Source: Trichobilharzia szidati
Taxonomy: Eukaryota > Platyhelminthes > Trematoda > Strigeidida > Schistosomatidae
Direction of reading: 5' to 3'
NCBI GenBank assembly: GCA_944472155.2
Contig: OX235279.1
Coordinates: forward strand, 52,549,564 to 52,613,563
Length of the DNA: 64,000 bases
Shown: one piece after another, positions 23,700 to 32,592 of the stretch
How the letters are laid out: every line of letters begins with the position of its first letter
How positions within the stretch are numbered: position 1 is the stretch's first letter
Made by a program: the position numbers and the translations under genes
Notes under the pieces: model-generated
Told to the model about the DNA's origin: nothing
What the model saw: the letters and a program-made list of their open reading frames with translations, nothing else
The model's database searches: none

Positions 23700-24399
23700 C
23701 AGTGGGTGTATTTTGCGACTCAGAGACGTAACTGAATGGTTAAAACAACAAGGATTAGAGAAAATATGATGCAGTGTGTTGAGTGGAAATTTAGGCAGCT
23801 CAGTAATTCGATATGGCTGCTAAATAAATATAGTGCTTTCAACTTTTTAATAAATGAACAAAATAAAGAAGAAAAGATTTGTGAGTCTTTTAGACATTCG
23901 TAAATATGCGAAAAGGTTGGGAAAGAAATCGTGAGGCAGAAATTTGACCAAAACTGATAAATACAATGTGACTACCGATAGTGAAAATACTTATAGTAGT
24001 ATTGACGACTACAGTAATAACAATAATCATAAGCGCTACTGAACAAAAGGCAGATGGTCTGTTTGTTACTTAAAAGGAATCGTACAGGCCTGCCTTCTTC
24101 ACTGTTTCCTTCTCTGTTACCAACCTCAGCACCACTTGATTTGAGGGTTGTGTAGCTAGAATCACTTTTTGATGCGTTTGTCCTTCTTGCTGACTATTTA
24201 AGTAATCAATGGATTCCTGTTGGCTCTATCTAAGTTGGCTTTATGCAAGTGACGTCTACTTTTGACAGCAAACGCATGACTGTAAATATTGTTTTTATTA
24301 ACATTTTTTGCATTAAATTTCATCTGTATTGCTAACAGTAAGCTGCTGGTGTCAGTTTGAAGAGCTGATAGCTTATCTTACTTCTGAATCTTTCTCAGT
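23700..24399. other. Unassigned AT-rich sequence
   Basis: Nothing recognised beyond chance open frames. Confidence 0.35.
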
Positions 24400-24655
24400 A
24401 ACTGTTTATTATTTTTTTTATTCCTTCACGTTCCCAGTGGAACATAGGGCTCCAAGCTAGAGGCTTGAAGTTTCTGTAGCAGTGTTTATTTTACAGGATG
24501 GGGTTGCTAGCCTCATACCGAACCTTTCCTCTTCATCAGCATTATTTCTGGCTTAGCGAGGTGAAGGAGTGCGTCGGCCGGAGATCGAACCCGGACCATG
24601 TGCATGGTCGTCGAGCGTCCTAACCGCTGTGCCACCGGCGCACCAACTGTTTATT
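24400..24655 (-). mobile_element. tRNA-derived SINE, copy 1, with TSDs
   Basis: The minus-strand SINE at 24411-24644 is flanked by an 11-bp TSD, aactgtttatt (24400-24410 and 24645-24655). The tRNA-like head includes GGCACAGCGGTTAGGACGCT (A box) and GGGTTCGATC (B box). The body is shared with 46482-46711 and 56895-57136, and the 3' tail is A-rich (T-rich on plus). Pol III-type internal promoter; no coding. Confidence 0.8.
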
Positions 24656-24939
24656 TTAGTACCATTTTATATGAGTTTCCAGCGGAACACTAAAAGATCC
24701 CAAATTATTACTATTTGTCAATTTATCGTAAAATTCCATGAAAATTTATGTAACATTTCACCATCTTCATAATTTATTAAATCTGTTTGATACATGTGGT
24801 TAGGCTAGAGGAGTGGAATTCAGTGAGTTCCAGCAATGACGTTTCTAAACTGTCGGTTGATTTGAACTGGTGGATACACTTCATACTACTACTTAAAATT
24901 ATTCACTTGGTTAATAATCGTTGTATATAAGAACAACAA

Positions 24940-25770
24940 AGTTCAGAGAAGAGTTTCTTTTCAGCGAATTCATTCATTTATTTGTACAGTCGCATTTACA
25001 TATAATTATTTTGTGTTTATGTGTGTACACTAGGATTGTCAAACAAAAATAAACATTAGTGAGGGTTACTGTTTACGTCACGAAAATGTTTCTAAAGTGT
25101 GAGGAATAATCGAAATTGTAACTAGAGGGAGTGAAGATTGATAAGTATTGACAAGGGTTGCGTAATATGAAAGAAAATGTTAATGGAGACACGTGTCCAA
25201 AGAATAAATTATGTAACAAGTAAAAGGGTTGGTTAAGAAGAAAATGTTGCGAAGATGCCATACAAAAATTTAAAAAACAAAACAAGAAGACAAAACATTA
25301 TTAACAAATTTGTAGAACTTGGAATTCTAACCGAGGTAGAAGGAGCGGGTGGAGAAGTTTCTTCTGTATGCATAAATCAGCGTTTTCTCTCCGGATCGCT
25401 AAGGACTCGGCAGTGCAAAGTATATGTAAGCATACCGTTTTCACGAGGCTTCTTTGTAGATGACTTTGAATGAATTTTATTTGCATATTGAGTGACCAGT
25501 GTTGACTATATGTTCAATTATAGCACTCTTTATTGATCCATTGATCTATTTTTGTAGCCAAGCGAGATAGTGTTTTTTGACTCTTTTGGATAAAAAACGC
25601 ATCAAACGACCTATATATCTCGCTCCACATGAGCAAGTAAATTGGTAGATACACATAGAAGTGGTGAAATGCGATAGTTTATCTTTGGAGTTGCTGAAGA
25701 ATAGTGGGTGGTTTGAGAATACTGATCATTATGAAGCAGCAGGGAATGTTATTTTCAGGGCTTTAGATAT
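24940..25770 (-). mobile_element. PLE fragment: GIY-YIG domain, C-tail and pLTR
   Basis: On the minus strand the GIY-YIG segment TTSMCIYQFTCSCGARYIGR lies at about 25590-25670, preceded by SVFSNHPLFFSNSKDKLSHF. The C-terminal tail (LCTAESLAIRREN.DLCIQK) is at 25301-25486 and the terminal repeat continues to 24940. The terminal motif TTCAGAGAAGAGTTTC..GCGAATTC is at 24951-25000. Stops and frameshifts (for example LAWLQK followed by a stop) disable it. Confidence 0.75.
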
Positions 25771-27333
25771 TCTTCTCTTTAAGATATACATGTGATTGTA
25801 TTGAGTGATATTGAAATTGTATGACTGGCCGTACATGTAAACTTCTAACTGTTAAGGAGTTGTTCCCTGTATTTTCGTTGGCGTTCAATAAAGGTGTTGT
25901 GCCATTCTTCGTGTTAAATAATGAAGCCTTGAAACTTTTTTCTTTTTCAGATGAAAATTCAGAGTAAGACACAATGCGTGAATATTATATAGTATGCAAA
26001 ATTCACGTTATGCAAGAAATATTGATGAATACGTTACTTTAAGTACTTGAGTTCATCGATTATGTCAACGATGCTTTACATTATCAGAAGGATGGCGAAT
26101 GAGAATACTGATGGATTCGTTACTAAAGAACTTTTACTGAGTTCTGGAAGCGAAATAGAATGAATAAAGTGTTTACTAAATGCTAACACAATTTGCCGGT
26201 CTGTCACTGAAGACTTACTTCCCACTTAGGTACTTAGATTCTCGGTTCCGCTACAAACTAACGTAATATTAAATTTATAAAATGGGTTATAAACGGTTAG
26301 TGTGGTTGCAATTTAGTCTGAAGACTTAAATATTAACTTTGGCGCTACCTTTAAGTGTTCCTGTAGTAATAGAGAGACAAGAAAATTTAACCAGTGTTCA
26401 GAAATTTTTGTGATAATTCGTTTTATTGATTACTGACGACCAGTATAATCACAATCAGTATTTTGTTGTTCTTTTCGAAAAGCGCACTTTTCTATTTGTA
26501 GTGTCTCCTAACAAATGGTTTATTAGGTTGACAGTTATAAGAGCATATGTTTGAAGATTATCATATGCATGCGCTATACATGCATAAATTATGTTTCAAA
26601 ATTTCCGAAAACTTTAAAATATAGTTCACACGGCAGTTAAATTAAAGCACTTACGAGTTATTTGGCTTAAATATTAGCTAATCACTACTCAACATAAATA
26701 ACCAATCAGTACAAGAAATGGTCAATGAAATCAGCACAATCTAACCCTTCAGTGTTAATCTACGCTCATCCATGGCTGACTGTCGGACATATTTCTTCGA
26801 ATTCTAGTGAAAAGTCGTTGCAGGTGGAAAGGTAATCAATGACATTAGTTGGCGGTAAAGCTATATATCGTGAACTATTGCAAGCTAGAATTCATTCGCC
26901 ATAGGATTTTATCACAGTTTGTCGCCTCGTAGTGTGAAGGTTATGCGTCCGTTAGCTAATGTGGTCGTCTGTGCTTACTGCTAAAGTGTTCCAAAGACAA
27001 CAAGCACTCCTAACACATGAAAATAAATAAAATTAGCTTGTGTTTCAAAATATCCTTGCTGAAGTCATGAGTTAGGAAACTTGTGAAACACGGCTTTTTA
27101 AGAATTTAAACTGCTGAAGACCGTTACAGCTGGATTAATATAAAATGTGTAACGCAACAACACTGTTTTAAATGAAATCTATTCACGAATTTCACTCTTA
27201 TATACAGTTCTTTACCAATAAATAATAAATATAGACAAAACATGGTAATTCGTACAGAAGATGATGACGTAACTATAAGTTGTACATTTATTCGTGAAAA
27301 TCATAATTTCATACATTTGGTTTCCTTGATAAA
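25771..27333. other. Mostly unassigned; contains a pLTR-related stretch at 27165-27310
   Basis: The stretch 27165-27310 is an inverted, similar copy of 32105-32275 and belongs to the terminal-repeat family of the PLE that follows. The rest shows nothing recognisable. Confidence 0.4.
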
Positions 27334-27358
27334 TTTCGATAGAGAAAGAAAGACCAGA

Positions 27359-27411
27359 TTTGCAGTATAAAATGATATCATTCTATTTCACAGGTTCTCA
27401 TCAGCTGCAAA
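27359..27411 (-). ncRNA. Hammerhead-ribozyme-like motif (left arm)
   Basis: Read on the minus strand: UUUGCAG, CUGAUGA, GAACCUGU, GAA, a stem III of AUAGAAUGAU and AUCAUUUUAU, A, CUGCAAA. Stem I pairs perfectly over 7 bp and stem III over 10 bp with one G-U pair. The CUGAUGA and GAAA core boxes are intact, and the nucleotide at the cleavage position follows the NUH rule (AUA). Stem II is weak. Type I order, as known for PLE hammerheads. Catalysis is not demonstrated. Confidence 0.55.
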
Positions 27412-28073
27412 CTACCTGAAATTACAACGGTTATAAATAATAACATTCCATACTTCATTGTTTGAAAGGTAATAGAGAAAACATTATAATATGAACGCAT
27501 CCGGAATATAAGGATTAAAATTTACAGTTTAAGTTACCATCAATTTATATGCTATCAAACTATGAAAATAAAAAAAGGGGGGTGAGAGAAGACAGAAAAC
27601 AGAAAAATGTAATAAACAGTGTCAGCATGGCAACTCAACAAGGTCAAAGTTCATCAGTTTGAAAACTTGCTTAGTGAGTTGAGCCCACTAGTGTGTATGA
27701 GTAATCCGTGTAATGAAAGTGATATGGTTACCAAGGGAGTGAGAGATTGACTACACTCTCTTTCTGTGTGCATAAGTTTGGTCTGAGACGTTTGATTGCA
27801 ATTGCTTCAGCAAATCGTAGTAGATTCGCTGTTCTTTGTACGCTTAATATTTTGAAGGATTTGGAATTTTTTTTCTGTTTTCTGTCTTCTCTCACCCCCC
27901 TTTTTTTTCTTTTCTTTTTTCATAGCTTGATAGTATATAAAGTGATGGTAACTTAGACTGTAAATTTTAATCCTTATATTCCGGATGCGTTCATATTATA
28001 ATGTTTTCTCTATTACCTTTCAAACAATGAAGTACGGAATGTTATTATTTATAACCGTTGTAATTTCAGGTAG

Positions 28074-28126
28074 TTTGCAGCTGATGAGAACCTGTGAAAT
28101 AGAATGATATCATTTTATACCGCAAA
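28074..28126 (+). ncRNA. Hammerhead-ribozyme-like motif (right arm)
   Basis: Mirror copy of 27359-27411 on the plus strand. The core CUGAUGA is at 28081-28087, GAAA at 28096-28099 and stem III at 28099-28118. One A-C mismatch is present in stem I (A28079 with C28121). Confidence 0.5.
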
Positions 28127-28559
28127 TCTGGTCTTTCTTTCTCTATCGAAAATAATAATTATAATAACGCTATCAGTGAAAATGACGAATAATGCCGAAG
28201 TGGACGACAATGCCTTTATTTAACTAATTTATATCATGAAAAGTAAACACTCTATGTTTCCGGAGTAATGAATATAAGAATTTCTACGTAGTGCATACTT
28301 TTGAAGTCATTTTTTTCAGAACAGTAACACCTAATTGGTTTCTTCATGGATTCCTTCAAAATCACTATCGTTCTCTTAATATTTGTGCGGATCAGAGAAC
28401 GTGAATAGAATGCTGTTATTCTACTCACTCATTAAGTGATAAAATTTTGGAGGGTGAAAAAGGTTTCCGGATACAGAGTGTAAATTAGAAGTTAACTAAG
28501 TGCATCTTGTAAATATTCTCTGATACTAACTGAGTCATGAAGACACTAAAAATCGATTC

Positions 28560-28625
28560 AGAGAAGTAAATTTTCTTTATCGATGAAATTATCATCAGAG
28601 GATGTACAATCGTATTTATATCTAC
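28560..28625 (-). repeat. PLE terminal motif with CUGAUGA core
   Basis: The minus strand reads ACGATTGTACATCCT, CTGATGATAATTTCATCG, then a GAAAATTTACTTCTCTGAA tail. It aligns with the terminal motif of the other PLEs and keeps the CTGATGA box. Confidence 0.45.
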
Positions 28626-28911
28626 CAAAACACGTATGGTAGTCCATTACTGAGCAGTTAACATAATTTCTCAGAAGTGGCTTCAAAGGTGAAATTAAAA
28701 AAAGTAATCAGTACTCAACAGCACAAAGGAAGAAAGGGTTAGAAGTTTAATAAGGTTAAAATTGTTACTGGGTGAGAAAAAAGGTTGTTGATTATTCACT
28801 TAAAAAAAGTGAAGAGGGTGAAAAATATATAAAAAGAAAATGTGATAGTGATAATTGTGAATTATTTATTATCAGGTATTGGTTTTTGTAGGGATTTAGT
28901 TTGAATGGTTG

Positions 28912-29512
28912 GAGGATTTCATCATGAGCTGACATCAGTTAGAGAACCAATGGAAGACGTGGGAGTACTGGGCAGCTGTTTCGACCTAGTTTGAGACTCT
29001 ACAGCAGTATGCACCCACTGGGGCTCGAAGCCAGGACCTCCTGGTTACAAGGCGAGCTCGTAAACCAATAAGGTGCTGGGACCCGATCCATGGCCAGTAC
29101 ATGAATTCTAACTTCTGCCAGTTCATGACATAGCGCGACCACTTCGCAATGTCTTCTTCGATGACTTACTACCTCACCTTCAACCTGCTGTACCCTACTG
29201 GTCACGGCTTCCCACTAGAAACCCAGGTCACTGCCTGAATAAGGCCAGTCGCTAGTGAGCATGAGAAGAATATACTGCGAAGTGGTCGCACTATGTCATG
29301 AATTGGCAGAAGTTAGAATTCATGTACTGGCCATGGATCGGGTCCCAGCACCTTATTGGTTTACGAGCTCGCCTTGTAACCAGGAGGTCCTGGCTTCGAG
29401 CCCCAGTGGGTGCATACTGCTGTAGAGTCTCAAACTAGGTCGAAAACGCTGCCCAGTACTCCCACGTCTTCCATTGGTTCTCTAACTGATGTCAGCTCAT
29501 GATGAAATCCTC
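28912..29512. repeat. Hairpin of two inverted SINE-like units
   Basis: Arms 28912-29148 and 29276-29512 (237 bp each) are near-perfect inverted repeats around a 127-bp spacer. Each arm holds a B-box-like GGCTTCGAGCCCC within a tRNA-like GGTTTACGAGCTCGCCTTG block. A related B-box block, GGGTTCGAACCCC, occurs alone at 49866-49895. No protein coding. The unit could be a foldback element or two SINEs inserted head to head. Confidence 0.65.
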
Positions 29513-29904
29513 TAAGGAATTATTTATTAATTAATTAAAATAAATACCGACATTACCACATAATATTAATATTGATCACTGAAATCTTAATTATTATTCA
29601 TTGAGGAAAATAATCTGGATGTGGGTATTCCGACCCACTGCTTAAAGGGACGACTACTGAGATGCACTTTTAATGCTCTGTTCAAGTTCAGTAACACTCT
29701 TTATAGACTAAGAGATGGAGTGGCGATGGAGTCCTTTACTTGCAGATTGCTTCACGACAAGTCCATAGAATAATAATATAAGACGAACTAATATCGACAG
29801 ATTTCGTATGCACCAAAGATAAATGGATGGTACTTTTGTTATATGTGACGAGGATGCTAACATTGAAATGACTGCACCTTATCCAGTTCCCGTTGGAATA
29901 AGAG

Positions 29905-30141
29905 ATGAACTCGAAATTCCTTTTTTTGGATGTTTTTCTAAAAAGGAGATCTGATGATTCTCTTCAAAGATCGATCTGCAGAAAATCAACATGGAATGGT
30001 CAATACACGAATTTTCATAGTTGGGTCCTTTTGAGAAGAAAGAGAAACCTGATGCACTCCATATCCTCAAGAATAAGAATGACATGCACGAGAGATAAAA
30101 TCGTTGGTGAACTGGAGATACTCATACAAGTCCCCATGTAA
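29905..30141 (+). pseudogene. PLE reverse transcriptase C-terminal remnant
   Basis: The open stretch contains the PLE block LDV..KRRSD.SLQRSI followed by Y.K.T..GQY..FHSW and a K-rich segment. It sits just upstream of the nuclease remnant, in the normal PLE order. Confidence 0.7.
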
Positions 30142-30345
30142 AATGGATATCCTTCGAGATTTATCATGAAAATATGGAAGTAAAGCAAAACCCGAAAGAA
30201 TACAAAAGGCTCCAGAGAAATTGCTGTTTATAAACGTTAGATGTAAAGATGATAACGCACTTGAGACCCTGAAGTACTGCTTGCCAGATCATCGGGAAAA
30301 GCCTTCTTTTCGGCTGAGCTACGGATCAATTTCTACAGCCAACAA

Positions 30346-30528
30346 ATGGTCAAAGGATATGTGAAGGATAAACTGCTGCTTTGGGTCAATTCAGTGTTTG
30401 TTTATAAATTCACTTGTTCCCGTAAATTTAGTTGTATTGACCGCAAAAGGCGCACAACTTCCAAATGCATCTCTGAACATCATCCCACATGGTTAGCAAG
30501 AGGTCAGTGCAAGACGGCTTCTAGCTAA
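30346..30528 (+). pseudogene. PLE GIY-YIG nuclease remnant
   Basis: The 60-codon frame includes VNSVFVYKFTCS, then KFSCIDRKRRTTSKCISEHH. The GIY motif equivalent is VYKF and the YIG equivalent is degraded to SCI. Ends at TAG. Confidence 0.7.
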
Positions 30529-30752
30529 ATTCTTGAGAGATTGGAGAACTCAGGCGACGTTGCTCCACTAGAGTCGTCTTTTAAGATATCTACAAGGTGA
30601 GAACGTATGCAACAAACGGCGTTAGATTCGGCATTTGTGTATATTGAAGGCGTTGGCAATTCGTCAAAACAATCCCGAACTCTGTACACAGAAAAGAATA
30701 CAACTACATCAAAAATTAATACAATTGTACAGCCTTTGAAGATGATAAAGTA

Positions 30753-30905
30753 TAAAACTTGGACACTTTGGTACAGTATAACTTCATTATGAATAAGACT
30801 TTATTTTGATAAATCACTCAGTGTTATACAATAATATTAACTGTTAATATTACTGTATAACACTCTGAAGATGATTTCGTCGATAACGAAAATTTCAATC
30901 TCTGA
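30753..30905 (+). repeat. PLE terminal repeat, family X (with internal palindrome)
   Basis: The sequence begins AAACTTGGACACTTTGG and contains CACTCAGTGTTATACAATAA followed by a mirror TATTACTGTATAACACTC. It follows directly on the PLE C-tail, so family X is probably its terminal repeat. Fragments recur at 39069-39176, 41407-41510, 52762-52906 and 53448-53480. Confidence 0.55.
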
Positions 30906-31080
30906 ATTGTCAATTATTTTCTGCATTACTACTGTATAAATTTCAAATTGCACTACTCTTAATACAGTAATAGCAGTTGAATTCAAGTTCGGTCTTGCTG
31001 TTACGGCAACGATCAATATTTTACAACTGATCACTCAACTGCTATTTGGACACTGATTAAGGTAAATTAATACAAATGAT

Positions 31081-31120
31081 TCAGCGAAGAGACTCTTTTC
31101 AACGAATTTATCATCAGGCT
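31081..31120 (-). ncRNA. Hammerhead-like PLE terminal motif
   Basis: Minus strand: AGC, CUGAUGA, UAAAUUCGUU, GAA, AAGAGUCUCUU, C, GCUGA. AGC/GCU closes stem I and AAGAG/CUCUU stem III, with C at the cleavage position (UUC). The core boxes are intact, but stem II has at most two A-U pairs. Likely a degenerate ribozyme. Confidence 0.45.
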
Positions 31121-31525
31121 TTTTTTGTCTATTCAATTTGTATACTCTTCCTTATTACGTCAATTGTTACTATTACTACTCTCACTTTTAACTGTCCCCG
31201 GTATTATTTCACTTGTCATTATAAATCAATTCCTTTTTACAACATTAAATTCTATGCTATTAAACTTCACACAATGTTACGTAATGTTTTATTTTATTCG
31301 ATTTGTCTACTAATCTTATAAGTGCACACCCTTTTTCAAGTTCTATCCATCCTATGAATTATTCTATGTATGACATTAATTTCCTTTGCCACTTGACATT
31401 TAACTACGATTATAATCACAAACATTTTAGTTTTAATCGCATTTCATATTATTATTATTTTATGCATTCACTCCTATGATTCAATTTCCTCACCGGATAT
31501 AACTTCTTAAAAACTATGTGTATAC

Positions 31526-31578
31526 GATTGTACAGCTTGATGATAAATTCGTTGAAAAGAGTCTCTTCTCTGAATCAT
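31526..31578 (+). ncRNA. Hammerhead-like PLE terminal motif (forward)
   Basis: Plus strand: CGATTGTACAGC, UUGAUGA, UAAAUUCGUU, GAA, AAGAGUCUCUU, C, UCUGAA. Same fold as 31081-31120, but the first core base is U instead of C and stem I is shortened. Confidence 0.4.
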
Positions 31579-32099
31579 TTGTTTTGATTTTCTATGTACT
31601 ACAATGGGAATTTTCCATGATTTAAGGTAAATTAGTCTGACTGAAAATCCAAAGGTTGTAGAATCATCATAATACAAAAATGAAAAATAAATAATCCTGT
31701 GAATATTGATGTCACAGATTTATGTTCCACTGTATTGCCGATGTTCGACTTATACGTGTGTAATGACTGAATGATATGAGGACAAAAGATACCTAGAAGT
31801 AGAAACTTCAGATTGGTAAAATTTTGTGTCATTCTTGTAACAGATCTATATATTAGCTTTTGTAATTAAAACAATCTGAGATACAATCGCCAAGAACTTT
31901 ACAGTGAAATATCACCAGCAGTTATGTTATAAAAGCTATTATCGCTACGTTTGCCACAGAGTACCTACTGAATTGTACCCACTTACTTGGTTTTATGTGT
32001 CCCATACTTTTATTTACATCATCTTGTTTGAATACATGTTTATATGATCATCCTGTTTTTATTATCACTATCTATATACTTCTCCATCATTCATCATTT

Positions 32100-32285
32100 T
32101 CACTGATAGCGTTATTATAATTATTATTTTCAGGAATAAACGTGCAACTTATAGTTACGTCATCGTCTTCTGTACGAATTACCATGTTTTGTCTATATTT
32201 ATTATTATTTATTGGTAAAGAACTGTATATAAGAGTGAAATTCGTCAGTGGATTTCACTTAAAACAGTGTTGTTGACATCTTTTG
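32100..32285 (+). repeat. PLE-associated repeat, inverted relative of 27165-27310
   Basis: Begins TTCACTGATAGCGTTATTATA and runs to AAAACAGTGTTGTTG. It matches the reverse strand of 27165-27310 and, at its start, of 28145-28185. It is a detached piece of the same terminal repeat. Confidence 0.5.
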
Positions 32286-32299
32286 TTATAAAATCGAAG

Positions 32300-32592
32300 T
32301 TGCCCGCTTCGTGTTCTAATTCTGTATGAACCAATGGCTGGAGATAATCGGTGACATGGCTCAAAATCGTTCTCAGTGGCGCAGATGCATCCACTCCTTG
32401 TGACTTATAATTTCCAATGAAACTATATTGTTCTTCGTTATTACTATTCCTTTTGTCTCATATCCATGTTGACTGTCTCTATTTTGCATTTCTTCTACTT
32501 TCTTCTCTTGCTTTGTGTGCTACATGGAGTGTGGCGAATTGAACTACTGCACATCGGTGCAAAGTTCTATGTTGGAACCAGTCAGTCAGTCA
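32300..32592 (+). mobile_element. Non-LTR retrotransposon 3' end
   Basis: The end of an ORF (ATG at 32356: MAQNRSQWRRCIHSL, TGA at 32401-32403) is followed by a 3' UTR ending in GTGCAAAGTTCTATGTTGGA and a CAGTCAGTCAGTCAG repeat. The W-R-R/K-C-I-H-S-L ending is a known C-terminus of schistosome non-LTR ORF2 proteins. A second copy of the 3' tail is at 59636-59724. Confidence 0.6.

Larger units (their letters stand above)
27334..28150 (-). mobile_element. Second palindromic PLE remnant
   Basis: Inverted arms 27334-27608 and 27869-28150 (about 275-280 bp, highly similar) enclose a 260-bp core. In the core the minus strand encodes the PLE C-terminal tail (FAEAIAIKRLRPNLCTQK, then LSLPW and stop) at about 27730-27860. 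Both arms carry a hammerhead-like motif. The element is reduced to its tail and terminal repeats. Confidence 0.72.
29690..30735 (+). mobile_element. Penelope-like element, broken RT and GIY-YIG
   Basis: The RT part runs from about 29707 (YRLRDGVAMES, the PLE DGVAMGSPLGP block, degraded) to 30141. It includes FLFLDVFLKRRSDDSLQRSI and YRKSTWNGQYTNFHSW, typical of the PLE RT end. The nuclease part at 30361-30528 has KDKLLLWVNSVFVYKFTCS and a SCIDRKRR segment in place of YIGR. The C-terminal tail is at about 30590-30712. Several frameshifts and stops are present. Confidence 0.75.
31081..31580. mobile_element. Solo PLE terminal-repeat unit flanked by inverted hammerhead-like motifs
   Basis: A reverse-oriented motif at 31081-31120 and a forward one at 31526-31578 enclose about 400 bp of AT-rich, non-coding sequence. 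The same arrangement (reverse motif, ~500 bp, forward motif) occurs in each arm of the 16421-19927 palindrome and at 41655-42210. It looks like a solo pLTR. Confidence 0.55.

Noticed and set aside
27747..27956. Plus-strand 69-codon frame with hydrophobic end
   Set aside because: It is the reverse strand of the PLE C-terminal tail and terminal-repeat arm.
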